This document shows positions 54,041-63,339 of a stretch of DNA of 64,000 nt, piece by piece. Below the pieces are notes generated by a model, which did no database searches, was not told the DNA's origin, and saw only the letters and a program-made list of their open reading frames with translations. The position numbers and the translations under genes are program-made. Each line of letters starts with the position of its first letter. Position 1 is the first letter of the stretch. Source of the stretch: Crocinitomicaceae bacterium (GTDB taxonomy: Bacteria; Bacteroidota; Bacteroidia; Flavobacteriales_D; Crocinitomicaceae); the NCBI GenBank assembly GCA_021325675.1, contig JAJTCM010000005.1, forward strand, positions 124,001 through 188,000, read 5' to 3'.

Positions 54041-55000
54041 TCACGTAGTCCGTTTTTTCTTAATTAGCTGCTTCAATTGCGATCCGGCCTGTTTGAATCT
54101 GAAATAGAGCCGGGTCATCCAACATGGAAATTTGTAATAAAAATAATAAATATCCGCGTGCTTTTTGAAATCTACGGCAGATATTATTTGTTTTACTTCC
54201 TGCGGATATTGCTTTGTGCGGTAAAAATAATGAAGCGAACGCAGACGCAGCCCGTCCAGCAGGTATTTCAACGCCGGGTTTTTGTACTCTTCTTCCTGCA
54301 GATAATCCAGGTTAAACAGCACATGCTCTTCTTTTTTCCAAAACTTCTCACCCAGCGCCCGGTTTTCTGCATCTGCATCCTGGTTTGAAAAAGCAAGGTT
54401 TTCATTCAGGAAAGCAAAACGGTGTTTCAGCGACAAGCGCAGCCACAGGTCAAAGTCTTCGCCGAATTTCAAGCGCGGACTGAAGCCTTTTTCAGCTAGA
54501 AAAGCATCTTTACGGAGCACCACAAAAGAGCAGTTGACCGGCACCCAAAAAGTGCGCCCATAAACCTCGTAATAATCAATGTATCCAGCTTCAAAACCGG
54601 GTTCCACGCCAATAGCAGCCGGAATATGCTTTCCATGCTTAACTTTAAAATAGGAAGAAGAAAATACAGCTGCTTCGGGGAAATTATTTACCAACCCGAG
54701 CATTTTTTCCAGGAAATCCGGCGCCCACCAATCATCGGCATCGAGAAAAGCGATTAAATCCGATTGGGAAGCGTTTACGCCATTGTTCCTCGCCCGGGAA
54801 ACCCCGGTATTTTCCTGTTCGATCACCCGCAAGCGCGGATCACTGAAGCTTTTGACAATTTCCAGCCCTTTTCCTTTGGAACCGTCGTCAACAACGATTA
54901 CTTCCAAATCCCGGAAAGTTTGCTCCAGCACTGAACGCAACGCTTTTTCAATGTATTTATCTTTGTGGTAAAGCGGAATAATAACGGAAAAAACAGGCAT
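54041..55000 (-). CDS. Family 2 glycosyltransferase
   Basis: 319 residues from ATG 55000, which forms a one-base TGATG overlap with the upstream stop; an in-frame extension to 55030 is rejected. FSVIIPLYHKDKYIEKALRSV begins the GT-A fold, VIVVDDGSKGKG binds the nucleotide, and SDLIAFLDADDWWAPDF carries the DxD metal motif. GEDFDLWLRLSLKHRF marks the acceptor region. The C-terminal 70 residues are basic and probably contact the membrane. Sugar specificity unknown. Confidence 0.92.
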   Translation of the reverse strand: MPVFSVIIPLYHKDKYIEKALRSVLEQTFRDLEVIVVDDGSKGKGLEIVKSFSDPRLRVIEQENTGVSRARNNGVNASQSDLIAFLDADDWWAPDFLEKMLGLVNNFPEAAVFSSSYFKVKHGKHIPAAIGVEPGFEAGYIDYYEVYGRTFWVPVNCSFVVLRKDAFLAEKGFSPRLKFGEDFDLWLRLSLKHRFAFLNENLAFSNQDADAENRALGEKFWKKEEHVLFNLDYLQEEEYKNPALKYLLDGLRLRSLHYFYRTKQYPQEVKQIISAVDFKKHADIYYFYYKFPCWMTRLYFRFKQAGSQLKQLIKKKRTT

Positions 55001-55809
55001 CAATTCGATTTTTTGGTGTAGCGTTCCCATTTGTACAGCAGGCGTTCGAGGATCCAGACGAGCTTGTAAGCTACCCGCGAGCGCTTAATGCGTTTCATCA
55101 TATCTATATCGCGCCAATGATCGTCGTAATCGTTGAGCACTGTTCCCGGGAGCTTCTGCTGAAGAATTTTGCGGCGTTCTTCCTTATCCAGGCTTGTTTG
55201 CGTATTGCTGATGCCTGTCATATCAAAGCAGGTCACGTCGATATTTACGTATTTCACCGCTTCATTTCCCAAAGCAACGGCATCTAGGTAAAATTTCCAG
55301 TCCGACACGATTTTCAGCTCCTGGTCGTACAGCCCGTATTTTTCAAAAAGCGCACGCTTAATATACGCCGGGGAATGGTTCAGGGAGCCAACGTAATAAT
55401 TGTACATCGAATCGGTTTTGATCGACGTATTTTTAAAACGCTTTCCATTCGGCCAGAGCTTGATCATGTTCCCGTACAAAATAGCTTCGCCGTCCAGGTG
55501 GCTGATCATGCGCTCCGTCACCCAATCGTCGGCCAGGTAATCGCCTGAATTCAGAAACTGGCAATATTCACCTCTAGCGGCCACAATCCCCTTGTTCATG
55601 GCGTGGTAAATGCCTTCGTCATGCTCTGAAAGCGCATACGTGATCTTGTCCTTGTATTTCTCAATGATTTCAATGCTGCCATCCGTCGACGCGCCGTCAA
55701 TTACCAGGTATTCAAAATCGCCGGATGTTTGTGACAGCACGCTCCGGATCGTTTTTTCCAGCCCGGGCGCATTGTTGTAATTAATCGTTATAATCGAAAG
55801 CTTTAGCAT
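55000..55809 (-). CDS. Family 2 glycosyltransferase
   Basis: 269 residues. LSIITINYNNAPGLEKTIRSV, YLVIDGASTDGSIEI and DEGIYHAMNKGIVAARGEYCQFLNSGD are characteristic of the WcaA/PglI-like GT2 subgroup, in which NSGD replaces the usual DxD. The C-terminal part carries SDWKFYLDAVAL, the acceptor-site segment. It is adjacent to the start of the next gene with no spacer. It probably extends the lipid-linked glycan in the cytoplasm. Confidence 0.92.
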   Translation of the reverse strand: MLKLSIITINYNNAPGLEKTIRSVLSQTSGDFEYLVIDGASTDGSIEIIEKYKDKITYALSEHDEGIYHAMNKGIVAARGEYCQFLNSGDYLADDWVTERMISHLDGEAILYGNMIKLWPNGKRFKNTSIKTDSMYNYYVGSLNHSPAYIKRALFEKYGLYDQELKIVSDWKFYLDAVALGNEAVKYVNIDVTCFDMTGISNTQTSLDKEERRKILQQKLPGTVLNDYDDHWRDIDMMKRIKRSRVAYKLVWILERLLYKWERYTKKSN

Positions 55810-57009
55810 CTATCGAACCTCATTTTCCTGTAAATATCCCAGATAATCCCGCCCGCTTTTCGCCGGGTCGAGAATTTCCCTGTATAAGCTCAAAGCTTGC
55901 TGTTGTTTGTGCAGCAGTATTTCTTTATCCAAAGATACGATGATCTGCCTGAATTCTGCCATATCCCGCACGACAAATCCAAAATCAAACTCCCGTACGA
56001 GGCGGTCGTAAATGGCTGAATGTGTCACAACTGCCGGGATTCCCTGGCTCATGTAACAGGCAAATTTCCCGGAAGCCAGGCCGATATGCGCAATGTTTTT
56101 GCCCGTATAAGGTGAGCTGTTATCCGATTGATACAAAGCCAGCGCAAGATCGGCAACGTGTAAAAAACCCAGGTATTCCGCATAATTTTCAAACAGCGAA
56201 TCATGGATCATTACCGGGTAGCCTTTTGCTTTAAAATCCAGCAATTTACGGTGGATAGGATTTGAAACCTGCAATTTCTCCTTGCTGTGGATCAACAAAA
56301 GTGCATTTTCCGGTAAACCGTTCCTCAGGATTTCCAGCAGATATTCACCACCGCTCCATTTATCGAGGCTCCCGCTGTGCATGAGTATAACCTGGCTCTC
56401 AGAAATCCCCAATTTACTGCGCCACAAAGCCCTGGAATTAGGATCAGCAGTTGAAGAAGCCGGTGAAACAGGAAGCAGGAAGCTTTGAATCCCCGGTAAA
56501 TTGATTTTATTTTCATTCAGCAATAAATTCCGGCGTTCTTCGTCCTGGACCAGCAGGCAATCAATGAAACGGGAATAATAGATTTCCTTCTTTTTGATCT
56601 TTTGATAATACGGAAAATTATTCAGCTCATTGCGGAAAAAAAGCTCAAACGACAGGTAATGCAATTGAATTTTGGGCAGTTGCTTTTTTACCCTTCCGCC
56701 AACAATCAGCCCGATCGGGTCAATCGCAACGATCACCGAAACCTGTTCATCCCGGCAAAATTGCTTCAAGATTCGGTTTGCTTTCATTTTTGGCCGCCAG
56801 CTCCAGATTTTTTTCGACCAGGTGACCGCAAAAACGGGGAAGTCGAGGGGTTTTATTTTATGTAAATGAGATGGGGCGGCGACAATCTGTTCCTGCGACA
56901 GCAAAGAAACGCACACGTCCGAAAGCTCAGCCAGTTGTTCAAACAGCATCACCAGCGTTGGATTGGTAAAGGTATCCTTGTTGGGGTTGATGAACAAAAT
57001 ATGCTTCAT
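55810..57009 (-). CDS. GT-B fold glycosyltransferase (family 4-like)
   Basis: 399 residues. KHILFINPNKDTFTNPTLV begins the N-terminal half and VIVAIDPIGLIVGGRVKKQLP is a donor-side strand and loop. The C-terminal half shows the GT4 phosphate-binding turn VILMHSGSLDKWSGGEYLLE and the sugar-nucleotide pocket YTGKNIAHIGLASGKFACYMSQGIPAVVT. It overlaps the DegT aminotransferase stop by 4 bases (ATGA). Probably a retaining transferase of the surface glycan; donor unknown. Confidence 0.82.
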   Translation of the reverse strand: MKHILFINPNKDTFTNPTLVMLFEQLAELSDVCVSLLSQEQIVAAPSHLHKIKPLDFPVFAVTWSKKIWSWRPKMKANRILKQFCRDEQVSVIVAIDPIGLIVGGRVKKQLPKIQLHYLSFELFFRNELNNFPYYQKIKKKEIYYSRFIDCLLVQDEERRNLLLNENKINLPGIQSFLLPVSPASSTADPNSRALWRSKLGISESQVILMHSGSLDKWSGGEYLLEILRNGLPENALLLIHSKEKLQVSNPIHRKLLDFKAKGYPVMIHDSLFENYAEYLGFLHVADLALALYQSDNSSPYTGKNIAHIGLASGKFACYMSQGIPAVVTHSAIYDRLVREFDFGFVVRDMAEFRQIIVSLDKEILLHKQQQALSLYREILDPAKSGRDYLGYLQENEVR

Positions 57010-58115
57010 TTTTCGAGTAAAATTTGGGCTACATATTCTATTTCTTCATTGGCCAAGCCTAAGCCACTCGGCAGGTAAAAGCCATTCCGGGCGATTTTTT
57101 CGGCATTCGGATAAGATTCACCCTGGAAAAGCCCCATTTTCTGAAAAACCGGCTGTTCGTGCATACACCAGAAAAAAGGACGTGTCCCGATTTGATTTTC
57201 AGTTAATTTCCGGACTGTTTCCTCTTGTAACTGCTCGGTTTCGGCCACTAAAGCAAAAACCCAATAGCAATTTTCCGCGAAATCCGTTTTTGCTGCGGGC
57301 AATTGAAAGCCTGTCAAATTTTGCAGTAAATCCCGGTATCTTTTCCCGATCTCTATTTTTCGCTGCAGGTGATCGTCTATTTTTTCCAGCTGCGCCAGGC
57401 CAACTGCTGCCTGCAGGTTTGTCATGCGGTAATTCCAACCGATCTCTTCGTGAACAAAACGACGGCCTTTTGGCTCAAAAGCTAGGTTACGCAGCTTTTT
57501 GCATCTCTCAGCCAGTTGTTCGTCGTTGCAAACGATCATTCCTCCTTCCCCGGTAGTGATGAGCTTATTGGGATAAAAACTGAAAATACTGATATCTCCA
57601 AAACTGCCGCATTTTCTTCCTTTGTACATTTGTCCGTGCATTTCAGCGGCATCTTCGATCAGCAGTAAGCTGTATTTGCGGCACAATTCCAAAACCGGGT
57701 CCATATCTACAGGCAAGCCGTAAATGTGAACAACTAAAACTGCTTTGGTGCGCCCGGTAATTTTCGCTTCGATCTGCTGCACGTCCATGTTCCAGGTATC
57801 CGCTTCACAATCCACCAAAACGGGTTTTGCGCCAGCCGTTACAACAGATTGCGCCGGGCTGATGATCGTAAAAGCAGGCATAATCACCTCATCTCCCGCA
57901 CCTATTCCCAAAGCTTTCACGGCGATATCAAGCGCCGCCGAGCCGTTGGAAACCGCAATTCCATGCTCCCGGTCAGTGTAGGCCGCAAATTGCTCCTCAA
58001 AACGGCGAATGAAAGGACCCTCGGATGAAATCCAGCCGGTTTCAATGCATTCCGTGAGGTATTTCAGTTCGTTTCCGGAAAGTAAAGGCGTATTAACGGG
58101 AATTGCTTTTTTCAT
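57006..58115 (-). CDS. DegT/DnrJ/EryC1 sugar aminotransferase (perosamine synthase-like)
   Basis: 369 residues from ATG 58115, which forms an ATGA overlap with the upstream stop; a longer frame to 58154 is rejected. SNGSAALDIAVKALGI binds the PLP phosphate, LLIEDAAEMHGQMYKGRKCGSF holds the PLP-ring Asp, and Lys184 in FYPNKLITTGEGG is the Schiff-base lysine. ETGWISSEGPFIRRFE near 25 and the overall order resemble GDP-perosamine synthases. It makes a 4-amino (or 3-amino) nucleotide sugar in the cytoplasm. Coupled methyltransferase and cupin genes directly precede it. Confidence 0.9.
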   Translation of the reverse strand: MKKAIPVNTPLLSGNELKYLTECIETGWISSEGPFIRRFEEQFAAYTDREHGIAVSNGSAALDIAVKALGIGAGDEVIMPAFTIISPAQSVVTAGAKPVLVDCEADTWNMDVQQIEAKITGRTKAVLVVHIYGLPVDMDPVLELCRKYSLLLIEDAAEMHGQMYKGRKCGSFGDISIFSFYPNKLITTGEGGMIVCNDEQLAERCKKLRNLAFEPKGRRFVHEEIGWNYRMTNLQAAVGLAQLEKIDDHLQRKIEIGKRYRDLLQNLTGFQLPAAKTDFAENCYWVFALVAETEQLQEETVRKLTENQIGTRPFFWCMHEQPVFQKMGLFQGESYPNAEKIARNGFYLPSGLGLANEEIEYVAQILLEK

Positions 58116-58873
58116 AATTCTTTTATTTTTTGCAGCACAAAACATACTGCCCAACTATCCAAACCGGCTGCCTTTCCACTGAGAAATTCTTCTGTTTTTA
58201 CGACCCGAAAACCTGTCAGCGAAGCCAGCAGCTCCATTTCCGGAATGCCAAAATGCCGCATCAGGTGATTTTCGTTCAGCGTTTCTTGTTTATGCGTCAG
58301 CTTATCTTCAATCCGCACTTCGAACTGTACGTTGACCGTGTTTTTTTCCAAATCCATGACAGATTTTGAAAGCCGTTCTACCTTCAGCTCTTCGTTTTCA
58401 AAATCTTTGGTGCGTTTTTCAGGCTTCAGGTTATACACGCCGGGCGTAAACCAGCAATCGAAGAGGAAAATCCCGTCTTTTTCCAAATGGCTGTTTACCG
58501 ATCTGAAGCAACTGAGAACGTCTTCCGTTTCCGTTAAATAACTGATGACGTGGAAAAGCGAGACGGCGCAGTCAAATTTTCGATCCAGGCGAAAAGTAGT
58601 GATGTTGCCTTCCAGGGCTTCGAAACCCGGGATCATTTTATTTTTTGCTTCACGGATCATCTCCGGACTGCGGTCGATACCCGTAATTTGAAATCCTTTT
58701 TCAGCAAAAAAACGGGCGTGTGCCCCACTTCCACAGCCTAATTCGAGAATGGATTTAATAGTGGGGTTGATTGCCTGCACGGTTTTCAGCACATAATCCA
58801 CCTCCTCCCGGTAAGGCTTATCGCGGTAAAGCAAATCGTAGTAGCGGCTGTATAGCTGAAAATTCCCGGTCAT
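58112..58873 (-). CDS. Class I SAM-dependent methyltransferase
   Basis: 253 residues from ATG 58873 (one-base overlap with the cupin stop). YYDLLYRDKPYREEVDYVL leads to motif I SILELGCGSGAHARFFAEKG, then ITGIDRSPEMIREAK and FDCAVSLFHVISYLTETEDV, a well-formed SAM fold. The layout matches small-molecule or sugar methyltransferases found beside DegT aminotransferases. It is translationally coupled to the aminotransferase gene, so an N- or O-methylated amino sugar is a likely product (inference). Confidence 0.9.
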   Translation of the reverse strand: MTGNFQLYSRYYDLLYRDKPYREEVDYVLKTVQAINPTIKSILELGCGSGAHARFFAEKGFQITGIDRSPEMIREAKNKMIPGFEALEGNITTFRLDRKFDCAVSLFHVISYLTETEDVLSCFRSVNSHLEKDGIFLFDCWFTPGVYNLKPEKRTKDFENEELKVERLSKSVMDLEKNTVNVQFEVRIEDKLTHKQETLNENHLMRHFGIPEMELLASLTGFRVVKTEEFLSGKAAGLDSWAVCFVLQKIKEL

Positions 58874-59301
58874 CAATCCAATTTTACCTGTTCGTCTTTT
58901 ACCGCTTCAAAGCGCACTTTATCACGCTCGCCGTTGTAAGGGCCTTGTTTCACTTCAATAATTTCCGATTGTTCCAGCATTTTAAAGCCGTGGCCGCCAT
59001 CCGCCAGTAAAATAACGTCGCCTTTATCGAGGATCTTACTTTGCAGGTATTGCTGTTCGTTATCGTAAAAATCCACGCGAACCCGGCCGCTTTTGATGAA
59101 AAGCACTTCCTGCGTCAGGTGCACTGCCCTCGGGATAATGTGGTGACGGTGAGGCTCAATTACATGACCTTCCGGCCGCTGCATATAGCCCAGCTGCTGC
59201 GAAGAATCGTCGCCGGTAAAAAACTCGATCCCATCCTTCCGGTAAGAAGAGCGGATGATGATGGCGAGCTCCAGCCCATTATGTTCAATGCGTTCAATCA
59301 T
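58873..59301 (-). CDS. Cupin-fold protein in the amino-sugar module
   Basis: 142 residues forming a single cupin barrel. VIEPHRHHIIPRAVHLTQEVLFIKSGRVRVDFYD holds the first motif's His residues and Glu, and KGDVILLADGGHGFKMLEQSEIIEVKQGPYNG the second motif with its His. It lacks the usual FdtA/QdtA ketoisomerase sequence as I know it, so a role as an isomerase, epimerase or dioxygenase-like enzyme on a nucleotide sugar is only suggested by the context. ATGA overlap with the following glycosyltransferase's stop on one side and TGATG overlap with the methyltransferase on the other. Confidence 0.78.
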   Translation of the reverse strand: MIERIEHNGLELAIIIRSSYRKDGIEFFTGDDSSQQLGYMQRPEGHVIEPHRHHIIPRAVHLTQEVLFIKSGRVRVDFYDNEQQYLQSKILDKGDVILLADGGHGFKMLEQSEIIEVKQGPYNGERDKVRFEAVKDEQVKLD

Positions 59302-60299
59302 TCCGGTAATTTATAATCCAGGTAATCCGCTTTCAGCACCCAGTTCCTCACTTTTTCATTTTCTGAAAAAAGACGCTGGTGAAATACGAAGCCTTCCTGC
59401 TCTTTGCGGTCCAGGTCCTCGCGTTTTTTCCGGATATCCAAAGGTAAGTTATTTTGCTTATTCTGAAACACGATCTTCCTGAGCTTGCGTTTGATTTTTT
59501 TAGCCAGGCCCACATGTTGCGTAACCTCCTCTTCCTCCGACCGAAGCGCAGTGAACGAGTTGGCCACGCCCTGGTAAAAAGCACGCTTTTCAAAATAGCT
59601 GTCAGTCATACGCGAAGCCGGTACAGCGTGAAACAGCTTTACTTCCGGGTTGTACAGCGCTTTTTTGTGTTTCTTTTTTGCTTTCAGGGAAAGCCCGGTT
59701 TCGCCGTCGCCCTGGTATTTCTGCAATTTTTCGGGCATATTGTCCGGGTGAAAGCCTCTCAGCTCAAGCAAAGTATCCCGGCGGATCGTAAAATTGAGCC
59801 CCCAAACGAAAACCGGGTCTATTTCCTTTTCTTCAGGGCCAAAATCAAGCAGGCTCAGCCATCCGCAATGTTTTCCGTTGAAATCGTTGGTCCAGAAATG
59901 GGACAGCCATTCCGGCGGATGGCTTTCATATTCAGGTAAATTCGGCCCCGTAAGCAAATCAATATCCGGACGGTTTTGCATCACCTCCAGGATGGCATTC
60001 AGCCAGCTTCCGGAAACGCGGACATCGTCATCAATGAAGGTCAAAACATCGCCTTTTGCCAGTTGCAAGCCGACATGTCTCCCGGTCAACAAACCCGGCT
60101 CAGGGGCAAAAACATAATGCAAATCAAGATCTGCTGTCCGGCTGAAATCGTTCACTATTTCCTTCGTATTGTCCGTTGAGCCGTTATCCACCACGATCAC
60201 TTCAAAGGAAGCACGCCCGGTTTTGAGCGCATTAATGCTCTCCAGTGTTTTGAGCAGGGAAGCAGCGCGGTTGACCGTAGGAATGATGATGGATACCAT
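59298..60299 (-). CDS. Family 2 glycosyltransferase
   Basis: 333 residues from ATG 60299, giving MVSIIIPTVNRAASLLKTLE; the frame extends to 60335, but that extension overlaps the epimerase gene without benefit. VIVVDNGSTDNTKEIV and GDVLTFIDDDVRVSGSWL show the GT-A fold and metal motif. GEDETGL-like GDGETGLSLKAKKKH is at the acceptor site. The C-terminal 60 residues are strongly basic. It should add one sugar to the growing glycan. Confidence 0.92.
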   Translation of the reverse strand: MVSIIIPTVNRAASLLKTLESINALKTGRASFEVIVVDNGSTDNTKEIVNDFSRTADLDLHYVFAPEPGLLTGRHVGLQLAKGDVLTFIDDDVRVSGSWLNAILEVMQNRPDIDLLTGPNLPEYESHPPEWLSHFWTNDFNGKHCGWLSLLDFGPEEKEIDPVFVWGLNFTIRRDTLLELRGFHPDNMPEKLQKYQGDGETGLSLKAKKKHKKALYNPEVKLFHAVPASRMTDSYFEKRAFYQGVANSFTALRSEEEEVTQHVGLAKKIKRKLRKIVFQNKQNNLPLDIRKKREDLDRKEQEGFVFHQRLFSENEKVRNWVLKADYLDYKLPE

Positions 60300-60304
60300 A
60301 AACA

Positions 60305-61426
60305 CTAAGATAAATAATTCTGATCTTTTAACCAAATTTCACAGGATTTCATGGCTTCTTCCACCGTAAAACGCGGTTTAAAACCCAACAAACGCTCAGC
60401 TTTGGAGATATCAATCACGCCGGTTGAAGCGTAGGCTTCCACGTCCCACGGATCCATCACAGGATACCGTTTTTCAATGCGGGCGATAGCCATTTTTATC
60501 AGCTTGCGCGGCGCTTTTAAGAAATATTTGGTGTAGACAGGTGATTTTTCTGCCCGGAGATTAATTTTTTCCGTCAGTTCCCGGCGGCGTTTTTCAAGGT
60601 GAAGTTTGCGTTGCAGTGCACGTTTTTTTCCAGGGCTGTCAACAGAGCTCACCGAAGCAAAGGCTTCCGTGTTTTTCCCCAGCATTTGAGCATAATATCC
60701 CCAGAAGTGTTTCCAGCTCATTTTTGCTTTGTCAGTTACGAGAAAAACCTCGCCTGCTGCTTCTTTTTTGTGCGCAGCAAGGATACAGCAATCCACCACA
60801 TGGTCCACATGCACGGCGTTGCAGCTCCCGTGGCCTTCGTCAACCAACAGGAAAGTATCGTTTTTCATTTGCTGAACGACATCAATCGTATAATATGGCG
60901 AACACGGTCCCCAAACGAAGGTCGGGCGGATCACCGCAGTTTCCATGTTATTCTCCCGGGTGAAATCCAGCAGCAGCTGTTCAGCTTCAATCTTCGTATC
61001 TGCATACGGGTTCCCCGTGAGCTTGTATGGCGCTTCTTCGTTCATCCCGTCTGGAATTAAAGCTCCGCTCACGACAACACTGCTCAGGTAAATCAAACGT
61101 TTTACTTTGTTTTCGCGGCAGGCTTCCAAAACGGCTTGCGTTCCGCCCACATTCACTGCGCGCGCTTCTTCCAGCGTTCCGCCAATTCCGACGCAGTGAA
61201 ATACAAGATCCGCGTCTTTGGTCAGGCGGTTTACCAGTTTCTGATCGGTAATTTTTCCCTGTACCAAAGAAACATTGAGACGGGAAACCCAGGTCGCTTT
61301 CGCCCAGGAATTCACCAATACGGTCACATCAGCGTGTTCCTCAAGCACCAAACGTTCCGCGAGCCGGCTCCCGATAAAACCCGTTCCGCCGGTAATGACT
61401 ATTTTTTTATGCGCCAGCTCTCCCAT
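60305..61426 (-). CDS. NAD-dependent epimerase/dehydratase (extended SDR)
   Basis: 373 residues from ATG 61426 (a TTG two codons earlier is ignored). KIVITGGTGFIGSRLAERLV is the GxxGxxG cofactor motif. LIYLSSVVVSG holds the active-site Ser, and NPYADTKIEAEQLL is the catalytic YxxxK, with Tyr replaced in its usual neighbourhood by YADTK. IRPTFVWGP and the C-terminal DISKAERLLGFKPRFTVEEA are typical of sugar epimerases and 4-reductases. A long basic insertion (KRALQRKLHLEKRRRELTEK) near 275-300 is unusual and could attach the enzyme to the membrane. Confidence 0.88.
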   Translation of the reverse strand: MGELAHKKIVITGGTGFIGSRLAERLVLEEHADVTVLVNSWAKATWVSRLNVSLVQGKITDQKLVNRLTKDADLVFHCVGIGGTLEEARAVNVGGTQAVLEACRENKVKRLIYLSSVVVSGALIPDGMNEEAPYKLTGNPYADTKIEAEQLLLDFTRENNMETAVIRPTFVWGPCSPYYTIDVVQQMKNDTFLLVDEGHGSCNAVHVDHVVDCCILAAHKKEAAGEVFLVTDKAKMSWKHFWGYYAQMLGKNTEAFASVSSVDSPGKKRALQRKLHLEKRRRELTEKINLRAEKSPVYTKYFLKAPRKLIKMAIARIEKRYPVMDPWDVEAYASTGVIDISKAERLLGFKPRFTVEEAMKSCEIWLKDQNYLS

Positions 61427-61428
61427 AT

Positions 61429-62415
61429 TCAAAACGTTTGTCCCGGCAAAGGGGCTTTATTCGGTAAATCGCGTTCTTTTTTCATGCGGTAGCAGCTCTC
61501 AATCAGCTCGATTACAGCAGCGCCTTCTTCCAGCGTACACATGGGTTGAGTACCCGATTCTACCGCCCGGACAAAATCACGCAGCTGAATAGATGCAATT
61601 GTTGACCAATCATAAATTTCGCCTGCTTTTGCTTGTTTCGTTTCCCCGTTTAAAAAGTATCCGTTCATTTCAAAAATATCAAGCTCAGCTTGCTGCAATT
61701 CACTTTTTACTTCGATTTTGTTCGCTAAATTACACGTACGGCTGAGCCTGAAAAAAGCTGTTGCCCCGTTTTCAAAATGCATTTTCAGGCGCAGGTTGCT
61801 TTCCAGTCCGCCCAGGCTGTCATCTTCGTATTCAAACGAGCGCGGTTTCCCGAGACACCACAGGATAAAATCCAGTGAATGAATGCCTGCATCGAGAAAA
61901 ACGCCTCCCGGAACGAGCTCTTTCCGGAAATTATAGCCTGAAACACTTTCCCAGGAAGCAGGTTCGCCTTCTTCAATAGTAAGATGCAAATTTGTTCCGA
62001 AAGAACCGCTTTGCAGGCTTTCACGAATTTCTCTCCGGTTAGGAAAAAAGCGGTAAGTATGACATAAAGCGGCTTTCACATTAGTTTCCCGCTGGATTTT
62101 CAGCAATTCTTCACATTCAGCAAAATTCAGGGCCAGGGGCTTTTCACACAGAACGTGTACACCGGCCAGCATGCAATCGCGGATAATTTCCAGGTGCAAA
62201 TGCGGTGGCGTGGCAATGATCGCCATGTTTGCAGCAGACAAAAATTCTTTGTAATCCCCGCCGGAGTGCTCCAGGCCGAACTTTTTCACCATTTTTTGGC
62301 ATTGTTCCACATGCGGTTCGGCCAGGTAAACGGATTCTTTGCCAACAACTTCCAGTGAAGCCGGAATATGGAACATATCTGAAATTGCGCCGCCGCCGAT
62401 AATCAGCACCTTCAT
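61429..62415 (-). CDS. Gfo/Idh/MocA-family oxidoreductase
   Basis: 328 residues. MKVLIIGGGAISDMFHIPASLE begins the Rossmann domain. HVLCEKPLALNFAECEEL contains the EKP motif whose lysine serves catalysis. The second half forms the beta-sheet substrate domain, with GGVFLDAGIHSLDFILWCLG holding the catalytic DxGxHxxD-type His. Family members oxidise or reduce sugars and nucleotide sugars with NAD(P). ATGA overlap with the downstream glycosyltransferase (TGA shared) and 2-base gap to the epimerase imply one unit of sugar-nucleotide synthesis. Confidence 0.92.
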   Translation of the reverse strand: MKVLIIGGGAISDMFHIPASLEVVGKESVYLAEPHVEQCQKMVKKFGLEHSGGDYKEFLSAANMAIIATPPHLHLEIIRDCMLAGVHVLCEKPLALNFAECEELLKIQRETNVKAALCHTYRFFPNRREIRESLQSGSFGTNLHLTIEEGEPASWESVSGYNFRKELVPGGVFLDAGIHSLDFILWCLGKPRSFEYEDDSLGGLESNLRLKMHFENGATAFFRLSRTCNLANKIEVKSELQQAELDIFEMNGYFLNGETKQAKAGEIYDWSTIASIQLRDFVRAVESGTQPMCTLEEGAAVIELIESCYRMKKERDLPNKAPLPGQTF

Positions 62416-63335
62416 GAGACCTTGTTTTTGGAAACGCGCTGCAAAACGAATTTCGGGTGATACAAAAACAAACGCACAAAGGTCGTCAGGGCCTTCATCG
62501 CGCTTTTATCCTTTTTATGAAATTTGGCAATCCGCAGGTAATGCCGCGCGATCAATTGGATAATCTGGCGATTGTATTTATAATCGAGGTAAGCGTTCAC
62601 CTGCTTGTACATAAAAATCCTGTTCCGCTGTACACGTAAAAACGAATAATGCACCAGAGAGGAGCTCTGCGGATGATTGCGGTAAACACTTGTTATTTCA
62701 TTGATAAATTTAGCTTTTCCATATTTCGAAAGTATCATGTAAAGCGGGAAGTCGGTCACGCCGTCCACTTCGTAAAACCATTGCGGATACTTGTTCTGTA
62801 GGATATTCCGGAATACAAACCCCGAAATATGCCCGGGTGACAAAGGCACGTTTTCTTTATGGAAATCATCATGGAGCAGCAATTCACCCGGGCCGGCAAC
62901 GTCCCAAAGCTGTTTTTTGGCTACGGATTGCTCGCCGGTTTCTTCATTAAAAACATAGGAATTGGTGTAACAAGCCGTAAAATCAGTGTTTTCCTCCAAA
63001 AAAGAGACTTGTTTCTGCAATTTCAGCGGATCGATCCAATAATCGTCGCCGTCACACACAGCTATGTATTTTCCATGGGCCTCGTTCAGCGAGCGGATGA
63101 AATTAGGCAGCATCCCGAGGTTTTTTTCCGCTTCGATGAGCCGGATTTTTCCAGGAAAGCGTTCCTGGTATTCTTTGATAATTTTTACAGTTCCATCCTG
63201 GCTGGCATCGTCGCAAATTACGATTTCAAAGCTGTAAGCCGTTTCCTGCATCAGCCAGCTGTCTATTGCCCGGGCAATGTATTTTTCCAGGTTATAGGTC
63301 GTAGAACAAATGCTTATGATCGGCGCTTCTGTCAT
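62412..63335 (-). CDS. Family 2 glycosyltransferase
   Basis: 307 residues. ISICSTTYNLEKYIARAIDSWL, EIVICDDASQDGTVKII and AVCDGDDYWIDPLKLQKQV define the GT-A fold with the DGDDYW metal motif, typical of GT2 enzymes that often transfer galactose or aminosugars in surface glycans. The C-terminal part is basic (RQIIQLIARHYLRIAKFHKKDK). Four bases separate it from the Wzt-like gene. Sugar specificity unknown. Confidence 0.92.
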   Translation of the reverse strand: MTEAPIISICSTTYNLEKYIARAIDSWLMQETAYSFEIVICDDASQDGTVKIIKEYQERFPGKIRLIEAEKNLGMLPNFIRSLNEAHGKYIAVCDGDDYWIDPLKLQKQVSFLEENTDFTACYTNSYVFNEETGEQSVAKKQLWDVAGPGELLLHDDFHKENVPLSPGHISGFVFRNILQNKYPQWFYEVDGVTDFPLYMILSKYGKAKFINEITSVYRNHPQSSSLVHYSFLRVQRNRIFMYKQVNAYLDYKYNRQIIQLIARHYLRIAKFHKKDKSAMKALTTFVRLFLYHPKFVLQRVSKNKVS

Positions 63336-63339
63336 TGGT

